Below, in pieces: positions 14,174-21,007 of a DNA stretch of 21,007 nt. The translations under genes were made by a program, and so were the position numbers. Position 1 is the first letter of the stretch, and every line of letters begins with the position of its first letter. The DNA is from CAZRKC01 sp964600665 (lineage in GTDB: Bacteria; Bacillota; SLNR01): positions 1 through 21,007 of the forward strand of contig CAZRKC010000039.1 in the NCBI GenBank assembly GCA_964600665.1. The letters are read 5' to 3'. The notes beneath the pieces are model-generated. The model was given only the letters and a program-made list of their open reading frames with translations. It did no database searches and had not been told where the DNA came from.

Positions 14174-16492
14174 ATGTCATGCTCTTTGATCATGATTTAT
14201 ACTGCTATGGTCGGAGGGATTCTCCTATCAGGTAGTACTTACGGGCTGTTGCTGGGGGGTTGTATCCTCCTGGCGACAGCCTTTTGGTTGATGAAAAGTC
14301 AGAAACTGAGTGATGTATCATATGTATGGCGATTAGCCATCGTTGCTTTGGTGGCAGGGTTTTTGTTAGGTGCCAACGCCCATCAGCAAGAGTCAAAATG
14401 GATGCGGTGGCCGACGAATGAAAAAATGATTATCGAAGGGGTCATTCGTGGGATACCGCAGCGAGGGCCTGGTGATTTCACAGCGACGTTACATACACCC
14501 AATGGGCTTGTTCATTTGAGCTATCCTGTGGATTTATCCCCGTTACACCATGGGGATCAAGTCACGATGACTGGCGTATTGCAACTACCATCAGGTGCTA
14601 CCAATCCCGGTGAATTTGATTTTGCCCGCTATCTTCGGCACCGGGGCATCTATCGGACTTTGCGGATTTCCCATTCAGACCAACTGATTGCTGTTCGTCC
14701 AGGGAGAAACAGCATCCAACGATGGGCTGGGTTGCTTCATAGGCGAGCAGATCACTTGATTCAGCAAACACTTCAAGGAAACAAGGGCGCTTTGCTGATC
14801 GCACTGGTTTTAGGAAACAGGCGACTTCTCCCGGATGATTTTCATCAGGATGCTGCACAGTCGGGGCTTAGCCATCTCTTGGCAGTATCGGGCTTTCATG
14901 TGGGTTTTGCGGGCATGGTATTCTCCCTATTGGCACGGCTGATTGTGCCACAACCTCGCTATCGATGGTTACTGGTGGGGGGAGGGATTTGGTTTTTTGC
15001 CCTCATGGCTGGAGCAGGAATTGGTGTGACACGAGCAGCTTTGATGGTGACATTAGGCTGGACGATGATGACTTTCCAGCGGATGAAAGATAACCGAGCA
15101 ACCATCTGGACAGCGGCACTGCTGATGACCATGGCTCAACCATTCATTTTTCTTGACCCCGGCTTTCAACTTTCATTTACTGCTACCGCTGCAATTGTCT
15201 ACTTGATCCCGATACTTCAGCGCACAAAGGGATGGAATCATGCAGTCAGTCGGGTTATCATGATCAGCATGGTGGTGCAATGGGCAATTTGGCCTTTATT
15301 AGCACTCCATTACCATCGAGTTCCCATCTGGACACTGGTGTTCCAGCTTTGGTTGATTCCTTTTATGGGAATGGGAATATTCCTGGGGGTTGCAGCAATT
15401 TGGCTTGGACTGATTTTCCCTGCCGGGGGTCATATGCTCCACATATCCAACGGGTTTATCATGGACGGTATTTGGTCAACCGTTCAACTGGCGGGTAGCT
15501 ATCCTGCTTTGGGCTGGAACACGGGGGTTCCTCACTGGTTCTGGCTTGCAGGGTGGTATTTAATCTTGATCGCCTTCTTTCGGGACAATGGATATTTACG
15601 GCCTGTTCGCTGGCGATGGGGATCTGCGGCGATTATCTGGGGTATCCTGTTTTTCTGCTGGCAAACGGTTGCCCCGTTTTCGGATCCGGTCCGGGTCACC
15701 TTTTTGAATGTGGGACAAGGGGATGCCATTGTAATTCAGCCACGATATGGACCGGCACTTCTAGTCGATGGTGGTCTTCGCAGTGACCACCAAGGCAAAA
15801 TCACGGATCAGGGTATGCGGGTCGTTGTGCCGTTTTTAAGGAGTCAGGGAATTAATCATCTGCGAGTTTTGCTGACCCATGGGCATGACGATCATGTCGG
15901 GGGATTGATTTCGGTATGCAGCCGTATGCAGGTCATCCGTTACTTTGAACCCTCTCATACGGGTGAAACTCAGCAGTACACCAATTTAGAACAGGTATTG
16001 AAACGCAGAAAGATTCCTCGCCAGGTTCTTTTTGCCGGGCAGAGCATCCAGTTAGGCCCCGCAGCATGGATCGAGGTTTTAAATCCACAATTGGAAAACC
16101 CCGCTTTTTGGGGTTTAAATGACCAGTCCATCGTTCTACGATTACGGCATAAGGATGATGCGGTATTGCTCACAGGTGACATTGAAAGGGATAGCATCCG
16201 CTGGCTCTTGGATAGTGGACAGAATTTAAACAGCAAGATTTTGAAAGTCCCCCACCATGGGAGCTCTGGTTCGCTGGTGGATGGTTTTTATGAAAGGGTG
16301 GACATGAAGGCCGCCATTATTTCTGTGGGTGTAAATCGCTATGGACATCCCGCTGCCAGTGTGATCACCGGTTTGAATGACGCTTGCCAGATGGTATTTC
16401 GCACGGACCAAGATGGAGCGGTGATCCTGCGTTGGCGGGGTGCGTTGATGCACCTGAGAGGGTTTGCCAGTGGCAGGGTTTTGAATCTTTAA
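14174..16492 (+). CDS. comEC: ComEC/Rec2 DNA-uptake channel
   Basis: A 772-residue multi-pass membrane protein that forms the channel for single-stranded DNA entry in natural transformation. Seen: N-terminal hydrophobic segments and an OB-like region (about 1-200, with GEFDFARYLRHRGI), the competence domain with many membrane helices (about 200-500, LLAVSGFHVGFAGM and GAGIGVTRAALMVTLG), and a C-terminal metallo-beta-lactamase-like nuclease domain (about 510-770) with NVGQGDAIVI, LLTHGHDDHVGG, LLTGDIE and VPHHGSSGS. All metal-binding motifs are intact. The start ATG 14174 is chosen because AAAGGAAG lies 6 bases upstream; an earlier in-frame ATG at 14111 has no good site and adds a polar tail. 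It stands apart from comEA in this genome. Confidence 0.95.
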   Translation: MSCSLIMIYTAMVGGILLSGSTYGLLLGGCILLATAFWLMKSQKLSDVSYVWRLAIVALVAGFLLGANAHQQESKWMRWPTNEKMIIEGVIRGIPQRGPGDFTATLHTPNGLVHLSYPVDLSPLHHGDQVTMTGVLQLPSGATNPGEFDFARYLRHRGIYRTLRISHSDQLIAVRPGRNSIQRWAGLLHRRADHLIQQTLQGNKGALLIALVLGNRRLLPDDFHQDAAQSGLSHLLAVSGFHVGFAGMVFSLLARLIVPQPRYRWLLVGGGIWFFALMAGAGIGVTRAALMVTLGWTMMTFQRMKDNRATIWTAALLMTMAQPFIFLDPGFQLSFTATAAIVYLIPILQRTKGWNHAVSRVIMISMVVQWAIWPLLALHYHRVPIWTLVFQLWLIPFMGMGIFLGVAAIWLGLIFPAGGHMLHISNGFIMDGIWSTVQLAGSYPALGWNTGVPHWFWLAGWYLILIAFFRDNGYLRPVRWRWGSAAIIWGILFFCWQTVAPFSDPVRVTFLNVGQGDAIVIQPRYGPALLVDGGLRSDHQGKITDQGMRVVVPFLRSQGINHLRVLLTHGHDDHVGGLISVCSRMQVIRYFEPSHTGETQQYTNLEQVLKRRKIPRQVLFAGQSIQLGPAAWIEVLNPQLENPAFWGLNDQSIVLRLRHKDDAVLLTGDIERDSIRWLLDSGQNLNSKILKVPHHGSSGSLVDGFYERVDMKAAIISVGVNRYGHPAASVITGLNDACQMVFRTDQDGAVILRWRGALMHLRGFASGRVLNL

Positions 16493-16507
16493 GGTGTGGA
16501 TGTTCTC

Positions 16508-16536
16508 TTGCAACTGACTGTCCGGTGGAATATAAT
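16508..16536 (+). promoter_or_regulatory. Sigma-A type promoter of the DJ-1/PfpI gene
   Basis: A -35 TTGCAA (16508-16513) is followed after exactly 17 bases by a perfect TATAAT (16531-16536). The transcript would start near 16543, about 25-30 bases before the start codon. This separates the PfpI gene and what follows from comEC. Confidence 0.75.
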
Positions 16537-16548
16537 GAAGAGGACAGT
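16517..16548 (+). promoter_or_regulatory. Possible operator: inverted repeat around the -10 box
   Basis: ACTGTCC (16517-16523) and GGACAGT (16542-16548) are perfect inverted copies separated by 18 bases, enclosing the TATAAT and ending at the expected transcription start. Because the first arm is upstream of the start site, the repeat cannot fold in the transcript and is more likely a protein-binding site. Confidence 0.45.
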
Positions 16549-16571
16549 AAGGAAAGAAAAGAGGGATGGAC

Positions 16572-17144
16572 ATGAAAGTTGGTATCGTCATTTTCGATTT
16601 AGTGGAAGTGCTCGATTTTGCTGGTCCTTACGAAGTTCTGGCGGGTGCCAGGGAAGGCGACCGGAGTCTAATTGAGGTTTCGGTGGTGGCGGAAAAATCC
16701 CCCGTGATCTGTCGAGGAGGCCTCACGGTGATACCCGATGCATTGTTTTCTGATGCGCCGACATATGATGTTCTGGTTGTGCCGGGTGGTCCTGGTACGC
16801 GTGTGGATGAAAGTAAACTTAAACCCGTGGTTGATTTTATTAAATTGACAGCGCAAAAGGCCCAAATTGTGGCTGGTGTCTGCACCGGGACGGTTCTGAT
16901 GGCAAAAGCTGGGCTGCTTAGCGGATTACGGGTAACGACCCATCACAATTACCGGGAGCGTTTGCAGCAAGATTACCCTGATTTGACGGTGGTGCATGAT
17001 AAGGTCGTGGACAACGGGTCGGTTATTACATCAGCTGGCGTCTCTTCTGGAATCGATATGGCATTGTATTTATTGAAACGACTTTTCGGCGATGAGGTTT
17101 CCAAACAGTCTCGCGAGACCATCGAATACGGAATACATATGTAG
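16572..17144 (+). CDS. DJ-1/PfpI-family protein, isonitrile-hydratase-like
   Basis: A 190-residue class I glutamine amidotransferase-like protein. The nucleophile elbow is Cys104 in VAGVCTGTVLMAKAGLL, with a following TTHHNYRERL block and ITSAGVSSGIDMAL near the C-terminus. This order is characteristic of the subgroup that includes isonitrile hydratase and the N-terminal domains of GlxA-type AraC regulators. The conserved early acidic residues are in DFAGPYEVLAG. No AraC DNA-binding domain is attached. The true activity could be hydratase, glyoxalase-like or deglycase. ATG 16572 is favoured because GAGGG lies 6 bases upstream; ATG 16566 two codons earlier is possible. The gene has its own promoter with a flanking inverted repeat, implying regulation independent of comEC. 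Confidence 0.87.
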   Translation: MKVGIVIFDLVEVLDFAGPYEVLAGAREGDRSLIEVSVVAEKSPVICRGGLTVIPDALFSDAPTYDVLVVPGGPGTRVDESKLKPVVDFIKLTAQKAQIVAGVCTGTVLMAKAGLLSGLRVTTHHNYRERLQQDYPDLTVVHDKVVDNGSVITSAGVSSGIDMALYLLKRLFGDEVSKQSRETIEYGIHM

Positions 17145-17166
17145 CAGAACCATTGGATAGGAAGTG

Positions 17167-18225
17167 ATGGAGTTGCAAGACACAGAATCCATGGTGGTTC
17201 TGATACCAGCCTACAAACCCCAGCAACCCTTGTTGGACCTATGTGAGACGCTGATGGCAAGGGGATTCTCCTTGGTGGTCGTGAACGATGGCAGCGGAAG
17301 TGATTTTGACTCTCTTTTTGCACGGTTGCCTGCGGGTACCGTGTTGCTGACGCATGGTGTCAACCTTGGGAAGGGGCAGGCATTAAAAACCGGCCTGGCT
17401 TACATCAAGGACCGATTTGAGCAAGTCACCGCAGTGATAACGGCAGATGCTGATGGTCAGCATCTGCCGGAGGATATTTATAGGGTCGGGGAAGCCTTAA
17501 CCAATTTGGAACAGGGTATCGTGATCGGTAGCCGGCGATTTCGAGGGAAGATCCCCTTTAAAAGCCGGTTCGGCAACACATTGACCCGATGGCTTTTTTC
17601 CATGGCGACTCGGGTCCGGATTTATGATACTCAGTCTGGATTACGGGCATTCCGACCGGCAGATATTCCATTTATGCAATCCGTGCCGGGAGACCGGTAT
17701 GAGTATGAGTTAAATGTGTTGATGTGGGCGACCCGTCAGGGGATACCCATGCGGGAGGTATCGATCCACACGGTCTACGAGCCGGGGAATCCAACGTCCC
17801 ATTTCGATGTCATCCGGGATTCGTATCGGATCTATGTGCAGCTGTTTAAGTTTGGTTTATCATCTTTTGGATCTTTCTGGGTGGATTATATTGCCCTCTT
17901 AACTTTGCGAAGTCTGCTGATTGGTCTGGGCCTTTCACAGTCATTGCTGGTTAGCTCTTTGGTTGCACGGATCATGAGTGGCGCGTTTAATTATTCTCTT
18001 AACCGTACATGGGTATTCCATTGTCGTGCCAGTGTGAAGAAGACGGCAGGGATATATATTCTGGTCGCATCTATGCTATGGTGCGCTAATTTTGCTCTTT
18101 TGTATGTGGCCCATATGGTGGGGCAAGTGCCATTGTGGCTAGCAAAACCACTGGTTGATCTGACGCTTTTTGTGTTGAGCTATAATATCCAGAAACGATA
18201 TGTTTTTCCGGTCTATCAGGATTGA
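17167..18225 (+). CDS. GT2 glycosyltransferase fused to a GtrA-type membrane domain
   Basis: A two-domain protein of about 352 residues. Residues 1-215 are a family 2 glycosyltransferase of the dolichol/polyprenyl-phosphate sugar synthase type: VVLIPAYKPQ, VVVNDGSGSD, NLGKGQALKTGL and the metal-binding ITADADGQHLPED. From about 225 to 345 four membrane segments make a GtrA-like domain (FGLSSFGSFWVDYIALL, ending SYNIQKRYVF). Such fusions build a lipid-linked sugar and move it across the membrane to decorate envelope polymers. The start is uncertain by a few codons: ATG 17167 follows AGGAAG by only 2 bases, while TTG 17173 has an ideal 8-base spacing. Next comes an envelope NAGPA-type protein 16 bases later, so the two may share a job on the cell wall. 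Confidence 0.9.
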   Translation: MELQDTESMVVLIPAYKPQQPLLDLCETLMARGFSLVVVNDGSGSDFDSLFARLPAGTVLLTHGVNLGKGQALKTGLAYIKDRFEQVTAVITADADGQHLPEDIYRVGEALTNLEQGIVIGSRRFRGKIPFKSRFGNTLTRWLFSMATRVRIYDTQSGLRAFRPADIPFMQSVPGDRYEYELNVLMWATRQGIPMREVSIHTVYEPGNPTSHFDVIRDSYRIYVQLFKFGLSSFGSFWVDYIALLTLRSLLIGLGLSQSLLVSSLVARIMSGAFNYSLNRTWVFHCRASVKKTAGIYILVASMLWCANFALLYVAHMVGQVPLWLAKPLVDLTLFVLSYNIQKRYVFPVYQD

Positions 18226-18241
18226 AGGGAGTGCCGGGTGG

Positions 18242-19219
18242 ATGAATGAAAACCGACTGAAACGGCGATTGGCGAAGAGACGAAAAGCAACATTGATGCC
18301 GGGATGGATGATCGGTCTGATCGATGTTCTGTTGATCGGGGTTTGTCTGTGTGTATTTGCATTGTTTCATCATGTTCTTCCCCGCTCTTATGCAACGGAT
18401 ACACCTCTGGATCCAGTGATTGTTGATCCTGCAGACCCCGGGAAAGATGTGGATCCGGAGTCCGATTTCGGGTATCGTTTTCCCGACAAATTTAAATCGG
18501 GTGCTCCCATGATCAGTGAAGACCGGTATGTGAGCCAGCATGTTGATATTACCGTGACCCAGGTTCAAGAAGATGGCATCACTTACTATATCCAGGACAT
18601 CTACATTCGATCCATTGATAGTTTTCGAACTGCGTTTGCCAAAGATACATTCGGAAAGTCAATCAACGAATGGGTCCTGGATATGGCAGTCCGAAATGAA
18701 GCGGTTTGTGCCGTGAACGGCGATTACTATGGGATCGGTTCTGTCGGTGTGGTGATTCGGAACGGGGTCATATACCGGGATAAGCCGGATGGCGATGTGC
18801 TGGTGCTTTACCGGGATGGAACCATGCGCATATTTGCTTCCGCCCGGTTTGATGGAACACAGGCCATGGCAGACGGTGCTTGGCAGGCTTGGTGTTTCGG
18901 TCCGGCGCTGCTGGGAGACCATGGAGAGGCATTGACGAAATTCAATAGTAACATTAGCCGTGCCAATCCGCGAACTGCAATCGGATACTATGAACCGGGC
19001 CACTACTGTTTCATCACAGTTGATGGACGTCAGCCAGGTTATTCCGATGGTATCACCTTCACCGGATTATCCAAAGTATTTGCAGATTTGGGCTGCAAAC
19101 TGGCTTATAACATGGACGGAGGTCAAACCGCTGTGATGACCTTCCTGGATCAAGTCACCAACCAACCGTACGGTGGAGGTCGTCGAACCAGTGATATGAT
19201 CTTTATCCGGGACCAATGA
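18242..19219 (+). CDS. Membrane-anchored phosphodiester glycosidase (NAGPA domain) protein
   Basis: A 325-residue protein with a strongly basic N-terminus, one membrane anchor (about residues 22-45), an acidic Asp/Pro-rich linker, and an extracytoplasmic NAGPA (DUF2233) domain at about 115-324. Typical motifs are CAVNGDYYG (156-164), NPRTAIGYY (242-250), VDGRQPGYSDG and the active-site-like NMDGG (290-294), with GGRRTSDMIFI at the end. The family removes N-acetylglucosamine or related groups from phosphodiester linkages, and Bacillus homologues (YngK/ YoaR-type surface proteins are not the same) are thought to act on wall polymers; the exact substrate here is unknown. ATG 18242 has GAAGGGAG 9 bases upstream; an earlier in-frame ATG at 18200 would overlap the previous gene and is less likely. 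Confidence 0.88.
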   Translation: MNENRLKRRLAKRRKATLMPGWMIGLIDVLLIGVCLCVFALFHHVLPRSYATDTPLDPVIVDPADPGKDVDPESDFGYRFPDKFKSGAPMISEDRYVSQHVDITVTQVQEDGITYYIQDIYIRSIDSFRTAFAKDTFGKSINEWVLDMAVRNEAVCAVNGDYYGIGSVGVVIRNGVIYRDKPDGDVLVLYRDGTMRIFASARFDGTQAMADGAWQAWCFGPALLGDHGEALTKFNSNISRANPRTAIGYYEPGHYCFITVDGRQPGYSDGITFTGLSKVFADLGCKLAYNMDGGQTAVMTFLDQVTNQPYGGGRRTSDMIFIRDQ

Positions 19220-19255
19220 CCCGTGATGAGCGCAGAAAGTTAGGTGATTAGGTTC

Positions 19256-19480
19256 ATGAGGCGACTTATGGCGAGAGCAGTGCCCCATTTGAGCATTATT
19301 ATCTCCGGGATGATGATCGTGTTTTTTGTCATTGATCGATACAACAAGAAAATGAGGTTTATGGAAGATGAAATGACAAAAGTGTTGATTCTGATCCTGA
19401 GTATCAGCGCGATTGTTACCGCCGTTTTACTCATCTCCCATCAACGTCGTCAGGATCTGCAACAAAAAAAAGAGGGGTAA
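19256..19480 (+). CDS. Small two-segment membrane protein of unknown function
   Basis: A 74-residue protein that I do not recognise. It has a basic start, a hydrophobic stretch at about 11-26 (LSIIISGMMIVFFVI), a short charged loop (DRYNKKMRFMEDEM), a second hydrophobic stretch at about 41-63 (KVLILILSISAIVTAVLLI), and a polar basic tail (HQRRQDLQQKKEG). This suggests a hairpin in the membrane with both ends inside. ATG 19256 is chosen because AGGTGA lies 8 bases upstream; GTG 19244 is an alternative. Three bases separate its stop from the holA start, and the holA ribosome binding site lies in its last codons, so they are likely co-translated. A run of eight A near the end (19463-19471) is a possible slippage site. 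Confidence 0.72.
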   Translation: MRRLMARAVPHLSIIISGMMIVFFVIDRYNKKMRFMEDEMTKVLILILSISAIVTAVLLISHQRRQDLQQKKEG

Positions 19481-19483
19481 CCG

Positions 19484-20503
19484 ATGGATTCTGCAACGAT
19501 TTTGCGAGAAATGGAAAAAGAGGATGGACAGCGAATCTTTCTGATGTTCGGCCGGGAGTCTTTTTTGATTGAAGAAACCGTGCAGACTATTCGGAGTGAA
19601 CTGCTTAGAGACGATGTCCGCGCATTTAACGAAAGCATTCTGGACGGAAAGGGAATGGATCTAGAGGATGTGCTCCAGATTGCACGAACACCGCCAGTGA
19701 TGGACGATTATCGGGTCACGGTTGTTGAGGATGCGCCATACTTCAAAGGGGAAAAGAAAGAGAAGACCGGTTCTCGAGACTCCTCCAGCAATCCGTTAGA
19801 GCGATTCGCATTAGAGCGCGTTCCGTTCTCTTGTTTGATTTTTCGAACCGATGAAGTTGATCAGCGCCGAACCCTGTATAAATCAGTCATCCGCTATGGG
19901 CGAGCCCATGAATACGTCCCCTTGCGAGGGCGGGATCTGTTTACCTGGATCGATGAACGAATCCGCCGCGTTGGAAAAACCATGAGCCGGGATGCCATGC
20001 AGGTGTTTGTGGATATGGTGGGTTCAGATTTACGTTTGCTGACACAGGAAATTGCCAAACTGGCTGCATATGCCGGACAACAGACCGCAATCGGGCGGGC
20101 GGACGTGATGGCCGTATCCAGTCGGACACTGGATAACAATGTCTTCAACCTGGTGGATAGTGTTGGTCGGAAGGATCGAAATGCCGCTATCCGACAGTTG
20201 ACAGACATGCTCACCATGAATGAGCCGCCGGTTCGGATTTTATTCATGTTGATCCGACAGATCCGCTTGATTTATGACTGTCAACGGTTGGCAGCAGAAG
20301 GGGCGAATGCAACTGTGATCGCCGGTTATCTGGACACACACCCATATTCAGTACAGAAAGCGATGGAGCATTTACCTCGATTCACGCGGGATGAACTGAA
20401 AAAAAATCTCCAGCGGCTTTTAAATGCCGATGAAGATATGAAGAGCGGGCGTGGTGACCCCCGTTTGATTTTAGAAACGGTGATCATGCAAATGAGTGCA
20501 TAA
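19484..20503 (+). CDS. holA: DNA polymerase III delta subunit
   Basis: A 339-residue clamp-loader subunit that opens the sliding clamp during replication. The N-terminal AAA+-like domain shows IFLMFGRESFLIEETVQTIR (lacking a functional Walker A, as expected for delta), a middle block with MDDYRVTVVEDAPYFKG and FTWIDERIRRVGKTMSRDAMQVFVDMVGSDLRLLTQEIAKLAAYAG, and a C-terminal domain with NNVFNLVDSVGRKDRNAAIRQLTDML and RILFMLIRQIRLIYDCQ. Length is typical. GAGGGG lies 6 bases before the ATG. It is followed by rpsT on the opposite strand, the order seen in many Firmicutes; comEC normally lies just before holA but here five kilobases... about 3 kb of other genes intervene. Confidence 0.95.
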   Translation: MDSATILREMEKEDGQRIFLMFGRESFLIEETVQTIRSELLRDDVRAFNESILDGKGMDLEDVLQIARTPPVMDDYRVTVVEDAPYFKGEKKEKTGSRDSSSNPLERFALERVPFSCLIFRTDEVDQRRTLYKSVIRYGRAHEYVPLRGRDLFTWIDERIRRVGKTMSRDAMQVFVDMVGSDLRLLTQEIAKLAAYAGQQTAIGRADVMAVSSRTLDNNVFNLVDSVGRKDRNAAIRQLTDMLTMNEPPVRILFMLIRQIRLIYDCQRLAAEGANATVIAGYLDTHPYSVQKAMEHLPRFTRDELKKNLQRLLNADEDMKSGRGDPRLILETVIMQMSA

Positions 20504-20533
20504 AACCCTATTGTCGAAGGACAATAGGGTTTT
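20502..20533. terminator. Bidirectional terminator shared by holA and rpsT
   Basis: A perfect 14-base-pair inverted repeat, AAAACCCTATTGTC (20502-20515) and GACAATAGGGTTTT (20520-20533), with a GAAG loop. Four A on one side and four T on the other let it serve both convergent genes. The left arm starts inside the holA stop codon. Confidence 0.93.
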
Positions 20534-20544
20534 GGTTTCGAAGA

Positions 20545-20820
20545 TTATTCCTGGGCTTGCACCATTTTGTTAAATTGGCGTGTTAGCCGGGATTTTTTTC
20601 GAGCGGCCGCATTGCGGTGGATAATCCCTTTTGTGGCAGACTTGTCAATGACACGCACAGCTTTCAATAAAGTATCCTTGGCAGTCTCAGGGTTGGAACT
20701 TACAACTGCTTTGCGGAACTTCCGAATGGTGGATTTCAGCAGAGACTTCTGCATATTGTTACGCCGGTTTCGTAAGGCGTCAGTTTTCACACTTTTTATG
20801 GATGACTTGATATTGGGCAC
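20545..20820 (-). CDS. rpsT: 30S ribosomal protein S20
   Basis: A 91-residue basic protein that binds 16S rRNA early in small-subunit assembly. The sequence MPNIKSSIKSVKTDALRNRRNNMQKSLLKSTIRKF, followed by LLKAVRVIDKSATKGIIHRNAAARKKSRLTRQFNKM, is characteristic of S20 throughout, with alternating Lys/Arg-rich helices. The start is GTG (complement of 20818-20820) with a very strong AAAGGAGGTGA 9 bases upstream. A non-ATG start is notable because E. coli rpsT uses TTG and its translation is autoregulated; a similar control here is only a possibility. A promoter at 20890-20918 and a leader of roughly 60 bases precede it; the terminator is shared with holA. Confidence 0.97.
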   Translation of the reverse strand: MPNIKSSIKSVKTDALRNRRNNMQKSLLKSTIRKFRKAVVSSNPETAKDTLLKAVRVIDKSATKGIIHRNAAARKKSRLTRQFNKMVQAQE

Positions 20821-20889
20821 AGGTCTTCACCTCCTTTGATTCCAACACATTCCCAGAACGCGACTCAGTGCCGTCTGACAACACATTAC

Positions 20890-20918
20890 ATTCTACCATG
20901 ATGTCTTTTAAATTGCAA
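20890..20918 (-). promoter_or_regulatory. Sigma-A type promoter of rpsT
   Basis: On the minus strand TTGCAA (20918-20913) and TAGAAT (20895-20890) are separated by exactly 17 bases. The transcript would begin near 20883, leaving a leader of about 60 bases before the GTG start at 20820. Confidence 0.72.
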
Positions 20919-20945
20919 GACAAGGGCTATGAATTTTACTGTATC

Positions 20946-20960
20946 TTTCACATGGTGAAA
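20946..20960. repeat. Short perfect palindrome upstream of rpsT
   Basis: TTTCAC and GTGAAA flank an ATG spacer (20946-20960). It sits about 30 bases beyond the rpsT -35 box. It could be a regulator site or part of the control of a gene beyond the window; no reading frame is convincing in 20920-21007. Confidence 0.3.
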
Positions 20961-21007
20961 TGAAAAATCAAGTGCAATAGAAAGTGACGACTCATAGGAA
21001 CACCAGC

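Noticed and set aside
1..21007. CRISPR arrays, tRNA or rRNA genes, prophage or complete insertion sequences
   Set aside because: No spaced direct repeats, cloverleaf patterns, ribosomal RNA sequence, or transposase/integrase frames were found.

Overview
The window looks like chromosome from a low-to-mid GC Firmicute, most likely an anaerobic clostridial lineage. Evidence: the strong AGGAGG-type ribosome binding sites, frequent GTG/TTG starts, the comEA / comEC / holA / rpsT gene set with rpsT on the opposite strand, a Gram-positive type signal peptidase, and a selenocysteine codon in a thioredoxin-like gene. I see 19 credible protein genes. There is no tRNA, rRNA, CRISPR array or intact mobile element.

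Layout. 1-238: short non-coding end with a bidirectional hairpin terminator and a possible insertion-sequence end. 239-2847 (minus): two tandem, overlapping CNNM/CBS-domain membrane proteins (HlyC/CorC family) driven by a promoter near 2867-2895. 2896-3326: about 430 bases without a convincing gene, with a possible folded leader. 3327-5913 (plus): comEA, signal peptidase I and an FAD-dependent dehydrogenase, closed by a strong terminator. 5976-8000: RecD2-type helicase. 8063-10293: an iron-type alcohol dehydrogenase overlapping a HisC-like aminotransferase, then a hairpin. 10373-11500: a membrane-anchored thioredoxin-like selenoprotein and CcdA. 11591-14094: an M20 amidohydrolase with an unusual N-terminal extension and a C45-type acyltransferase/hydrolase. 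14174-16492: comEC. 16572-19480: a DJ-1/PfpI protein with its own promoter, a GT2-GtrA glycosyltransferase, a phosphodiester-glycosidase-type (NAGPA) protein and a 74-residue membrane protein. 19484-20503: holA, sharing a perfect bidirectional terminator with the convergent rpsT (20820-20545, minus).

The standout is the 10373-10804 gene. An in-frame TGA occupies exactly the first position of the thioredoxin CxxC motif (reading Gly-Sec-Gly-Pro-Cys). A compact hairpin with a GGU apical loop starts about 17 bases after it, as expected for a bacterial SECIS element. The thioredoxin fold continues in the same frame to a TAA, and a CcdA electron transporter follows 15 bases later. Together they suggest an extracytoplasmic selenol/thiol redox relay, with electrons passed across the membrane by CcdA to an anchored selenothioredoxin. 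A conventional annotation would break this gene into two unrelated fragments.

Other threads are DNA uptake (ComEA, ComEC), DNA replication and repair (HolA, RecD2) and cell-envelope work (signal peptidase, GtrA-type glycosyltransferase, NAGPA protein). The competence genes are separated by unrelated genes rather than forming the compact comEA-comEC operon of many relatives.
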